From: Streptomyces jeddahensis
GTDB taxonomy: Bacteria > Actinomycetota > Actinomycetes > Streptomycetales > Streptomycetaceae
Length of the DNA: 64,000 nucleotides
Direction of reading: 5' to 3'
Assembly (NCBI RefSeq): GCF_001642995.1
Contig: NZ_LOHS01000051.1
Location: 1 to 64,000 of the forward strand
The notes under the pieces were generated by a model. That model was given only the letters and a program-made list of their open reading frames with translations. It did no database searches and was not told where the DNA came from. Shown here piece after piece: positions 1-7,162 of this stretch (its first letter is position 1; every line of letters starts with the position of its first letter). The position numbers and the translations under genes are program-made.

Positions 1-80
1 CCAGCCGCTGCGGGCGCACATCCCGCCACGTCCCCTTCGGCACGCGGGCGGCTACCGGCCGGTGGGGGCGACCGCTACCG

Positions 81-165
81 TTGTGGGCAATCGTTCCGCA
101 GGGCTGGGGGCACCTCCCAGCGGTAGCTGGGGGAGGGTGGGCACAACCCACGACGGCGGGCGCCC
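81..165. repeat. Dispersed palindromic repeat, family 1, copy A
   Basis: This GC-rich element can fold: CTCCCAGC (around 114-121) pairs with the complementary stretch in GCTGGGGGAG, and outer GTGGGCA and TGCCCAC-type words flank it. Nearly the same 75-90 bp sequence recurs at about 55381-55469 and 56521-56600 (inverted) and 63277-63352 (same orientation). It lies between whatever precedes the window and prfB. No gene is seen in 1-304 apart from this element; a short direct repeat (ACCCACGACGG) follows it at about 147-213. Confidence 0.75.
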
Positions 166-304
166 TGGCCCGGTACCCGCACCCCGACGGGGTGGCGTAA
201 CCCACGACGGAGGGTCACCGTCTGTATGCAGTGCACCACGCAGTGGCCCGTACCCCCGTCAGAGGGGGAAAGCGAACGTTGCGCCAGCCGTTAGGCTGGA
301 GGGC

Positions 305-1411
305 GTGGCAGTCGTCGATGTATCCGAAGAGCTGAAGTCCCTCTCCTCGACCATGGAGTCGATCGAGGCCGTCCTGGACCTCGACAAGCTGAGGGCAGAC
401 ATCGCCGTGCTCGAGGAGCAGGCGGCCGCGCCGTCCCTGTGGGACAACCCCGACGAGGCGCAGAAGATCACCAGCAGGCTCTCCCACCTGCAGGCCGAGG
501 TCCGCAAGACCGAGGCCCTCCGCGCACGGATCGACGACCTCGGTGTGCTCTTCGAGCTCGCCGAGGCCGAGGACGATCCCGACACCCGCGCGGAGGCCGA
601 GCAGGAGCTGGCCGACGTCCGGAAGGCGCTGGACGAGATGGAGGTCCGGACCCTCCTCTCGGGCGAGTACGACGCCCGTGAGGCGCTCGTGAACATCCGC
701 GCGGAGGCCGGCGGCGTCGACGCCGCCGACTTCGCCGAGAAGCTGCAGCGCATGTACCTGCGCTGGGCCGAGCAGAAGGGCTACAAGACCGAGGTCTACG
801 AGACGTCGTACGCCGAAGAGGCCGGCATCAAGTCGACCACCTTCGCCGTCCAGGCGCCGTACGCCTACGGAACGCTCTCCGTGGAGCAGGGCACTCACCG
901 CCTCGTGCGCATCTCGCCCTTCGACAACCAGGGCCGTCGCCAGACGTCCTTCGCCGGTGTCGAGGTGCTCCCCGTCGTGGAGCAGTCCGACCACGTCGAG
1001 ATCGACGAGTCGGAGCTGCGGATCGACGTCTACCGGTCCTCCGGGCCCGGTGGTCAGGGCGTCAACACCACCGACTCCGCGGTGCGCATCACGCACATTC
1101 CGACCGGCATCGTCGTCTCCTGCCAGAACGAGCGCTCGCAGATCCAGAACAAGGCCACGGCCATGAACGTTCTGCAGGCGAAGCTGCTCGAGCGGCGCCG
1201 CCAGGAGGAGCAGGCCAAGATGGACGCCCTCAAGGGCGACGGCGGCAATTCCTGGGGCAACCAGATGCGTTCGTATGTCCTCCACCCGTACCAGATGGTC
1301 AAGGACCTGCGGACCGAGCACGAAGTCGGCAACCCCGAGGCCGTGTTCAACGGCGAGATCGAGGGCTTCCTGGAGGCCGGAATTCGCTGGCGCAAGCAGC
1401 AGGAGAAATAA
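305..1411 (+). CDS. prfB: Peptide chain release factor 2 (RF2)
   Basis: RF2 recognises UGA and UAA in the ribosomal A site and triggers release of the finished protein. The GGQ catalytic loop is at residues 249-251 (in [10 protein letters not shown]), and the RF2-type stop-recognition tripeptide SPF is at 204-206. The GTG at 305 gives 368 aa, the usual length, and begins with [11 protein letters not shown]; the frame stays open to 62 upstream, but that part encodes only the dispersed repeat. GGAGG lies just before the GTG, closer than usual. The gene is read in one frame, without the programmed frameshift of E. coli prfB, as expected for actinobacteria. A clear hairpin terminator follows. Confidence 0.96.
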   Translation: MAVVDVSEELKSLSSTMESIEAVLDLDKLRADIAVLEEQAAAPSLWDNPDEAQKITSRLSHLQAEVRKTEALRARIDDLGVLFELAEAEDDPDTRAEAEQELADVRKALDEMEVRTLLSGEYDAREALVNIRAEAGGVDAADFAEKLQRMYLRWAEQKGYKTEVYETSYAEEAGIKSTTFAVQAPYAYGTLSVEQGTHRLVRISPFDNQGRRQTSFAGVEVLPVVEQSDHVEIDESELRIDVYRSSGPGGQGVNTTDSAVRITHIPTGIVVSCQNERSQIQNKATAMNVLQAKLLERRRQEEQAKMDALKGDGGNSWGNQMRSYVLHPYQMVKDLRTEHEVGNPEAVFNGEIEGFLEAGIRWRKQQEK

Positions 1412-1428
1412 CCTGCCGATTTGTCGAC

Positions 1429-1467
1429 AAGGCAACTGCCGCTCGCTGAGTGGCAGTTGCCTTTTCT
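1429..1467 (+). terminator. Rho-independent terminator after prfB
   Basis: A perfect 12-bp stem is formed by AAGGCAACTGCC (1429-1440) and GGCAGTTGCCTT (1452-1463), followed by a short T run. The rest of the gap to 1703 holds no gene; it must contain the promoter of the next gene, but none can be picked with confidence. Confidence 0.9.
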
Positions 1468-1703
1468 GTACCTGGTTGTCTGCCTTTTACATCACACTCA
1501 CATGTCCTTACGGCGGTCAAGCGTGCTCATATCCGGCATCGCGCCCGCAACGACCTTGACGTTGCTGTGAAAAATCGGAAGGCTAACGCGCGGCATGCGT
1601 ATCTCTGGGGCGCGTGTGAACAGGGGGCCTGCTCAAGCGAGTTGCCCCGCCGCTGCCCCGGGCGCTGCTCCATTGACGATCAGCTACTGGGGGTAGCAGG
1701 CAG

Positions 1704-2297
1704 ATGACCAAGAAGACGCGGATCCGTGTGGCGCGCATAGCGGCCGGTGCGGTGATCGCCGCCGGTGCTTCGCTGACCGCCGCCGGTGCCGCTTCGGCCC
1801 TCGACGTCGGTGTCGACCTGGGTGTCGTGGGCGTGGACGCGCACGCCGGTGAGGACGGCATCGGCGTCGACGTGAACGCGCCGGCAGGCGACGAGCCGGA
1901 GGAGCCGGCTCCGTCCGACACCGGTATCCCGGGCGACCCGGCGGACCCGGCGGATCCGGCCGACCCGGCCGACCCGGCCGACCCGGCTGACCCGGCGGAC
2001 CCGGCCGACCCCGCCGAGCCGGCCGACGAGCCCACCGAGCCGACCGAGGACCCGACCGAGGGCGGTGGCGGCAACGACAACACCGACCCGGACGGCGGCT
2101 CCCAGCCCGTCGAGCAGAACGAGGGCAAGGAGGCGCTGACGGACACCGGCTCCGAGCAGGCCACGGACGAGGGCGAGCTCGCCGAGACGGGTGCCGCCGA
2201 GACCACCTTCCTGGTCATCGGTGCCGCCACCATGATCGCCGGCGGTATCGGCTTCCGCCTGCTGCCGCGCCTCATGGGCGGTCGCGCCGCCGTCTGA
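1704..2297 (+). CDS. Sortase-anchored (LAETG) surface protein with Asp-Pro-Ala repeats
   Basis: A 197-aa secreted protein of unknown function. It starts with a signal peptide (MTKKTRIRVARIAAG, a hydrophobic stretch, AxA cleavage near residue 33), then a short Gly/Val/Asp-rich region, then nine Asp-Pro-Ala triplets (about residues 78-104), an acidic Pro/Thr/Glu linker, and LAETG at 159-163 followed by a hydrophobic helix and an Arg-containing tail. LAXTG plus helix plus basic tail is the sorting signal of class E sortases in Streptomyces, so attachment to peptidoglycan is likely. No sortase gene is in the window. The repeat region resembles a stalk. It is flanked by its own terminator and is probably monocistronic. 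Confidence 0.88.
   Translation: MTKKTRIRVARIAAGAVIAAGASLTAAGAASALDVGVDLGVVGVDAHAGEDGIGVDVNAPAGDEPEEPAPSDTGIPGDPADPADPADPADPADPADPADPADPAEPADEPTEPTEDPTEGGGGNDNTDPDGGSQPVEQNEGKEALTDTGSEQATDEGELAETGAAETTFLVIGAATMIAGGIGFRLLPRLMGGRAAV
1935..2015 (+). repeat. In-frame 9-bp tandem repeat (Asp-Pro-Ala x9)
   Basis: About nine copies of a 9-bp unit like GACCCGGCG keep the frame and encode the proline-rich stalk of the LAETG protein. Units differ at third positions (GCG/GCC/GCT), so the array is not freshly expanded. Confidence 0.85.
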
Positions 2298-2337
2298 TCA
2301 ACGGCGACGTCGTACGCGTACGACGGCTGATACGGGC

Positions 2338-2374
2338 AAGGGCCCGGAGCGCTTCTGACTCCGGGCCCTTCTCG
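2338..2374 (+). terminator. Rho-independent terminator after the LAETG protein gene
   Basis: AAGGGCCCGGAG (2338-2349) pairs with CTCCGGGCCCTT (2359-2370), a 12-bp perfect stem. Confidence 0.9.
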
Positions 2375-2510
2375 TCGGCACGCCCTGCCGTGGTAACGCT
2401 GCGTGCCCTAGTCTGGCGACGCTACGTGCACCATCACGGTACGTATGCGACAGGTGACAGCCTCTCCCCGGCGCCTCCCGTGAGGATGACGCAGAGTGAC
2501 CGACCGGTGA

Positions 2511-2702
2511 TCAGGCGGTCTGGTGCGCCAGCAGTGCCACCGCCGCGATCAGCACCGCGAGCAGCGCTATCAGCGCCATCGGGTTGAGGCCCCCGAACGG
2601 GCCCTCCTGCTGCATCCGCTCGCGGTTCGCCCGGCACACGGGGCAGCGGCCTTCGTTCACGGGCGCAGCGCAGTTCGCACACACCAGTCGGTCGTAGGTC
2701 AT
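2511..2702 (-). CDS. Small zinc-ribbon membrane protein
   Basis: A 63-aa protein with two CxxC knuckles (CANC at 8-11, CPVC at 20-23) separated by a short loop, then a single C-terminal membrane helix (about residues 42-61, rich in Ala/Leu/Val/Ile). Four cysteines in this spacing form a zinc ribbon. Function unknown; similar short proteins are, from memory, common in Streptomyces. The coding start at 2702 faces ftsE with a 319-bp divergent gap. The high helix hydrophobicity and the intact Cys quartet argue that this is a real gene and not a shadow. Confidence 0.8.
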   Translation of the reverse strand: MTYDRLVCANCAAPVNEGRCPVCRANRERMQQEGPFGGLNPMALIALLAVLIAAVALLAHQTA

Positions 2703-3021
2703 GCGCTTGCCCTCCTTGCGTCTGAACCGGCGCCGCTCCCGCGGAGCTGGTCGTCTGCCGCCGGGGTCTGCTCAGTCGATGGTTGCGATGTCTTCACCTG
2801 AACAACGGTCCGCGGTGGACCGCAGTTCCCCCCTACCACTGTGCCAGCTTCCGCGGATTTCGGCGCGGCTCCTCGGATCCTGCCCCGTCCTGCCGGATTC
2901 AGCCTGTTCCGTTCTGTGACAAATCGTGCAACCGGCGAGCAAGTGAGCACGCTGACTGCGCCCCGGCGCCAGGTTCGCGTATGGTCACGGTCACCTACCC
3001 CCGGCGACCCGTGGTGCATCC
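2703..3021. other. Divergent intergenic region before ftsE
   Basis: 319 bp between the zinc-ribbon gene and ftsE. No ORF here has family features. It should hold promoters for both genes, but no convincing -35/-10 pair or operator was found. Confidence 0.5.
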
Positions 3022-3711
3022 GTGATCCGATTCGACAACGTCTCCAAGGTCTACCCCAAGCAGACCCGCCCCGCTCTGAGGGATGTGTCCCTCGAGGTCG
3101 AACGTGGCGAGTTCGTGTTCCTGGTCGGGTCCTCCGGCTCTGGAAAGTCCACCTTTCTGCGGCTGGTCCTGCGCGAGGAGCGCGCCAGCCACGGACAGGT
3201 GCACGTCCTGGGCAAGGACCTCGCGCGGCTGTCCAACTGGAAGGTGCCCCACATGCGCCGCCAGCTGGGGACCGTCTTCCAGGACTTCCGGCTGCTGCCG
3301 AACAAGACGGTCGCTGAGAACGTCGCGTTCGCGCAGGAGGTCATCGGCAAGTCGCGCGGCGAGATCCGCAAGTCCGTGCCGCAGGTGCTCGACCTCGTCG
3401 GGCTCGGCGGCAAGGAGGACCGGATGCCCGGTGAGCTGTCGGGTGGTGAGCAGCAGCGCGTCGCGATCGCGCGGGCCTTCGTCAACCGGCCCAAGCTGCT
3501 GATCGCCGACGAGCCCACGGGCAACCTCGACCCGCAGACCTCCGTCGGGATCATGAAGCTCCTCGACCGCATCAACCGGACCGGCACCACCGTCGTGATG
3601 GCGACCCACGACCAGAACATCGTGGACCAGATGCGCAAGCGCGTCATCGAGCTGGAGAAGGGCCGCCTCGTCCGCGACCAGGCACGCGGCGTGTACGGCT
3701 ACCAGCACTGA
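3022..3711 (+). CDS. ftsE: Cell division ABC ATPase FtsE
   Basis: A 229-aa ATP-binding protein that, with FtsX, transmits division signals to peptidoglycan hydrolases at the membrane. Walker [10 protein letters not shown] is at residues 36-44, the Q-loop in VFQDFRLL, the ABC signature LSGGEQQRV near 137, and Walker [13 protein letters not shown] near 157, followed by the H-loop in MATHDQN. The start is GTG at 3022. FtsX follows 48 bp downstream in the same operon. Length and motifs are fully typical. Confidence 0.96.
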   Translation: MIRFDNVSKVYPKQTRPALRDVSLEVERGEFVFLVGSSGSGKSTFLRLVLREERASHGQVHVLGKDLARLSNWKVPHMRRQLGTVFQDFRLLPNKTVAENVAFAQEVIGKSRGEIRKSVPQVLDLVGLGGKEDRMPGELSGGEQQRVAIARAFVNRPKLLIADEPTGNLDPQTSVGIMKLLDRINRTGTTVVMATHDQNIVDQMRKRVIELEKGRLVRDQARGVYGYQH

Positions 3712-3759
3712 CCGCCCGAGCTCGAAGCACCTGTCCACGGAAAGGCCTGAGTAGACGCC

Positions 3760-4677
3760 ATGCGTGCCCAGTTCGTCCTGTCGGAGATCGGCGTCGGTCT
3801 CCGCCGCAATCTCACGATGACCTTCGCGGTCGTCGTCTCCGTCGCCCTCTCGCTGGCGCTGTTCGGCGGTTCTCTGCTGCTGCGCGACCAGGTCAGCACG
3901 ATGAAGGGCTACTGGTACGACAAGGTCAACGTCTCGATCTTCCTCTGCAACAAGAGCGACGCCGAGTCGGACCCCAACTGCGCCAAGGGCGCGGTCACGA
4001 CCGAGCAGAAGAAGCAGATCGAAAGCGATCTGAAGGAGATGCCGGTCGTAGAGAAGGTCACGTACGAGTCGAGCGACGAGGCCTACAAGCACTACAAGGA
4101 GCAGTTCGGCGACTCGCCGCTGGCCAGTTCGCTCACGCCGGACCAGATGCAGGAGTCGTTCCGGGTCAAGCTCAAGGACCCGGAGAAGTACCAGGTCATC
4201 GCGACCGCCTTCAACGGGCGTGACGGTGTCCAGTCCGTACAGGACCAGAAGGGCATCCTCGACAACCTCTTCGGGCTGCTCAACGGCATGAACTGGGCGG
4301 CGCTCGCGGTGATGGCGCTCATGCTGGTCGTCGCGCTGATGCTGATCGTCAACACGGTGCGTGTGTCGGCCTTCAGCAGGCGGCGCGAGACCGGGATCAT
4401 GCGGCTCGTCGGCGCCTCCAGCTTCTACATCCAGATGCCGTTCATCATGGAGGCCGCGGTCGCGGGCGCCATCGGCGGCCTGGTCGCCTGCGTGATGCTG
4501 CTCGTGGGCCGGTACTTCATCATCGACCACGGCCTCGCGCTCTCCGAGAAACTGAATCTCATCAACTTCATCGGCTGGGACGCCGTGCTCGCCAAGCTGC
4601 CGCTCGTCCTGGCGATCGGGCTGCTGATGCCGGCACTGGCGGCGTTCTTCGCGTTGCGCAAGTACCTGAAGGTGTGA
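3760..4677 (+). CDS. ftsX: Cell division membrane protein FtsX
   Basis: The 305-aa permease-like partner of FtsE. One N-terminal membrane helix (about 20-45) is followed by an external domain of roughly 130 residues with two cysteines (FLCNK and PNCAKG, possible disulfide), then three C-terminal helices from residue 178 to 300. This is the FtsX topology. The external domain is the part that in other bacteria contacts a hydrolase or its regulator. It is co-transcribed with ftsE, and a secreted S41 protease follows 68 bp downstream. Confidence 0.95.
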   Translation: MRAQFVLSEIGVGLRRNLTMTFAVVVSVALSLALFGGSLLLRDQVSTMKGYWYDKVNVSIFLCNKSDAESDPNCAKGAVTTEQKKQIESDLKEMPVVEKVTYESSDEAYKHYKEQFGDSPLASSLTPDQMQESFRVKLKDPEKYQVIATAFNGRDGVQSVQDQKGILDNLFGLLNGMNWAALAVMALMLVVALMLIVNTVRVSAFSRRRETGIMRLVGASSFYIQMPFIMEAAVAGAIGGLVACVMLLVGRYFIIDHGLALSEKLNLINFIGWDAVLAKLPLVLAIGLLMPALAAFFALRKYLKV

Positions 4678-4745
4678 CGCATGACCCGGGCGCCGCGCGG
4701 TCCAACGCACCGTGCGGCGCTCTGGGTTGTCCTAGACTCACCGTC

Positions 4746-5921
4746 ATGTCAGGTCTTGACCTGTTCCCCAAGCCCCACCGCGTGCGCCGCGGGGCGGCCC
4801 TGACATTGGTCTTCGCCGGCGTGCTGGCCACCGGTGTCGCCACCGGTTCCTGGAACACCGAGCCCGGTCAGTCCCGTAAGTCCGCCTCCGGCTCCCTCGG
4901 TTCGGTCTCCGCTGCGCACGAGCAGGCCGTGACCGAGGCCGCGGCCGAGGCGATGGCCGACGGCAAGAACGTCACGGAGGCGGCAGAACGGGCCGTGAGC
5001 CGCAGTGGGGACCGCTGGGGCGCCGTCTACTCGCCCGACGAGTACGAGAAGTTCGAGCAGGCCCTCGAAGGCGAGTACACCGGCGTCGGGCTGTGGGCCA
5101 GGCGCGCCGAGGACGGGCGGATCCAGGTGGCCCGCGTCCAGAGCGGCGGACCCGCCGAGCGGGCGGGCATCCGCGCGGGAGACTGGCTGCGCACCGTCGA
5201 CGGAGAGCGCATAGCGGGCCGGCCCACCACCGAGGTCGTGGCCCTGCTGCGCGGCGACGAGAAGAGCGCGGCCGCAGGCAGCCCCGTGACCCTCGGTATG
5301 CAGCGGGGCACGCGCGCGTGGAGCGTCACCCTGCACCGGGCCTTGCTCTCCACGGACTCCGTCACCGTCCGGAAGCTCCGGGGCGGCGCCGTGCTGATCA
5401 AGATCGCGTCCTTCACCAAGGGCACTGGCGACCGCGTACGGTCCGCCGTGCGCGACGCTCCCGCCGGCGCCGGCATCCTCCTCGACCTGCGTGGCAACTC
5501 CGGCGGCCTGGTCAGCGAGGCGGCGACGGCGGCCTCCGCGTTCCTGGACGGCGGGCTCGTGGCGACGTACGACGTGCGCGGCGAGGAGCATGCCCTGCAC
5601 GCGGAGCGCGGCGGCGACACCGAGAGACCCGTGGTCGCGCTTGTCGACGGCGGCACGATGAGCGCGGCCGAGCTTCTCGCGGGGGCCCTCCAGGACCGCG
5701 GCCGCGCGATCGTCGTGGGCTCCCGGACCTTCGGCAAGGGCTCCGTGCAGATGCCGAGCCGGCTACCGGGCGGTTCCGTCGCCGAGCTCACGGTCGGCCA
5801 CTACCGCACCCCGTCCGGGCGCGCCGTCGACGGCCGGGGCATCACACCCGACCTCGAGGCGGGCAAAGGCGCACAGAAGCAGGCCGAGACAGTATTGAGT
5901 GGCCTCGGATCCCCCTCGTAG
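4746..5921 (+). CDS. S41 C-terminal processing-type protease with PDZ domain
   Basis: A 391-aa exported serine protease. The ATG at 4746 (MSGLDLFPKPHRVRRG) puts basic residues before a hydrophobic segment (about 17-35), a signal peptide or anchor; the frame is open upstream to 4674, but that would make an unusual leader. A PDZ domain spans about 115-190 and the S41 fold about 205-390. The catalytic Ser is S306 in GGTMSAAEL and the catalytic Lys K331 in TFGKGSVQ; GNSGGLV is the usual structural motif. It sits between ftsX and smpB, and its gap to smpB is only 18 bp, so it may be transcribed with one or both. Confidence 0.92.
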   Translation: MSGLDLFPKPHRVRRGAALTLVFAGVLATGVATGSWNTEPGQSRKSASGSLGSVSAAHEQAVTEAAAEAMADGKNVTEAAERAVSRSGDRWGAVYSPDEYEKFEQALEGEYTGVGLWARRAEDGRIQVARVQSGGPAERAGIRAGDWLRTVDGERIAGRPTTEVVALLRGDEKSAAAGSPVTLGMQRGTRAWSVTLHRALLSTDSVTVRKLRGGAVLIKIASFTKGTGDRVRSAVRDAPAGAGILLDLRGNSGGLVSEAATAASAFLDGGLVATYDVRGEEHALHAERGGDTERPVVALVDGGTMSAAELLAGALQDRGRAIVVGSRTFGKGSVQMPSRLPGGSVAELTVGHYRTPSGRAVDGRGITPDLEAGKGAQKQAETVLSGLGSPS

Positions 5922-5939
5922 TGCGAAAATGGCCGCACT

Positions 5940-6419
5940 ATGGCAAAGGAAAAAGGGCGCAAGCTGATCGCGCAGAACAAGAAGGCGCGGCACGACTACC
6001 ACATCATCGACACCTATGAGGCCGGCATGGTCCTCACGGGCACCGAGGTGAAGTCGCTGCGCCAGGGGCGAGCCTCGCTGGTGGACGGCTTCGTGCAGCT
6101 CGACGGCGGCGAGGCGTGGCTGCACAACGTGCACGTGCCGGAGTACAGCCAGGGCACCTGGACCAACCACAGCGCACGCCGCAAGCGGAAGCTGCTGCTG
6201 CACCGTGCGGAGATCGAGAAGCTGGACTCGAAGTCCCAGGAGACTGGTCACACGATCGTGCCCCTTGCGCTGTACTTCAAGGACGGCCGCGCCAAGATCG
6301 AGATCGCGTTGGCGAAGGGCAAGAAGGAGTACGACAAGCGGCAGACCCTGCGCGAGAAGCAGGACCGCCGTGAGGCGGAGCGGGCGATGTCGGCGGTCCG
6401 GCGGCGGCAGCGGGCCTGA
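5940..6419 (+). CDS. smpB: SsrA-binding protein SmpB
   Basis: A 159-aa basic RNA-binding protein that delivers tmRNA to stalled ribosomes. Recognisable motifs are [13 protein letters not shown] near the N-terminus, [14 protein letters not shown], the central [11 protein letters not shown], and a Lys/Arg-rich C-terminal tail ([13 protein letters not shown] onward) that enters the mRNA channel. The tmRNA gene follows about 160 bp downstream on the same strand, the usual pairing. Confidence 0.97.
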   Translation: MAKEKGRKLIAQNKKARHDYHIIDTYEAGMVLTGTEVKSLRQGRASLVDGFVQLDGGEAWLHNVHVPEYSQGTWTNHSARRKRKLLLHRAEIEKLDSKSQETGHTIVPLALYFKDGRAKIEIALAKGKKEYDKRQTLREKQDRREAERAMSAVRRRQRA

Positions 6420-6546
6420 GCGCCGCGGGGGCGCACCGCGGGCCGGGAACAGGCGGCACGCTCGGGCGTCGGCGCGGGAATAGGCTGGCACCCTCGGGCG
6501 TTGGTCACGTACGATGACACCTGCCCCTCACAGTGGGGGCAAGCTC

Positions 6547-6576
6547 CTGACCTGCAGGGGCGCGCATTGATTAATG
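6547..6576 (+). promoter_or_regulatory. Possible ssrA promoter
   Basis: CTGACC (6547-6552), an 18-bp spacer and TTAATG (6571-6576) lie so that transcription would begin at the first G of tmRNA (6582). The match to the housekeeping consensus is only partial. Confidence 0.4.
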
Positions 6577-6581
6577 AACAT

Positions 6582-6950
6582 GGGGATGATCGGTTTCGAC
6601 AGCGGCTGTCGAAGCAGGGGAAGCGTGTCGAGGAAGCGGCCATGATCTCGTAAACCACAGGCCGAAAAAAATAATCGCCGAAACCAAGCGCGATTCCTTC
6701 GCCCTCGCTGCCTAAGTAGCGACTCGCGAAGTGTCAGCCCGGGGCTGTTCCCGACCCGGATCCTGGCATCAGCTAGGGGACTAAACCTTGATCCCGGTCA
6801 CGGGGTGAAGAGGGAAACCAAACAGTGACTGAGCCCGTCGGAGACTTGTTCGCGTGATCTCCGGGGCCGAGAAAAGCGAAGCGGACTGCACACGGAGAAG
6901 CCCTGGTTCCGCACCGTTGGACGCGGGTTCGATTCCCGCCATCTCCACGA
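6582..6950 (+). ncRNA. ssrA: tmRNA (SsrA)
   Basis: The 5' end GGGGATG pairs with CATCTCC at 6940-6946, and the tRNA-like TTCGATTCC T arm is at 6928-6936. The CCA is not encoded (A then CGA). The tag reading frame resumes at GCC 6677 and reads AETKRDSFALAA, then TAA at 6713-6715; the LAA end is the usual protease signal. Further pseudoknot sequence lies between the tag and the 3' arm. Together with SmpB it rescues stalled ribosomes and tags truncated proteins. Only the exact 3' boundary is uncertain. Confidence 0.96.
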
Positions 6951-6959
6951 GAAGGCGAG

Positions 6960-7002
6960 AGGCGACGTGTGCCCCCGGAAGCGGGGGCCGCGTCGCCTTC
7001 GT
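6960..7002 (+). terminator. Terminator after ssrA
   Basis: AGGCGACG (6960-6967) pairs with CGTCGCCT (6991-6998), and an inner GCCCCCG/CGGGGGC stem extends the hairpin; TCGTCGTTTG follows. Confidence 0.75.
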
Positions 7003-7114
7003 CGTTTGTGCGCGGCTTCGCCGCGCGTTGCGGGGGCTTCGCCACCCGCACCCCCATACCGTGGACACCCACCTCTGTCGGCGCCCCGCCCGCGTCGCCG
7101 GCCGAAGTGAAGCC

Positions 7115-7151
7115 GGCCGACCGCCCCCGGGACACCCGGGGGTGGTCGGCC
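7115..7151 (-). terminator. Hairpin terminator after the GH3 gene
   Basis: GGCCGACC...CCCCCGG (7115-7130) pairs with CCGGGGG...GGTCGGCC (7135-7151), a long, very stable stem just beyond the GH3 stop codon. It is converging with the ssrA terminator side and could act in both directions. Confidence 0.75.
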
Positions 7152-7162
7152 GTTCGTGCCGG

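Noticed and set aside
305..420. Programmed frameshift in prfB
   Set aside because: The gene reads in one frame from GTG to stop; no in-frame TGA near codon 25.
215..1435. Long minus-strand frame over prfB (406 aa)
   Set aside because: Third-position GC bias keeps antisense frames open in such DNA; the translation has no family motif, while the plus strand is clearly RF2. The same holds for other long antisense frames such as 2995-4710, 20763-22721 and 45811-47838.
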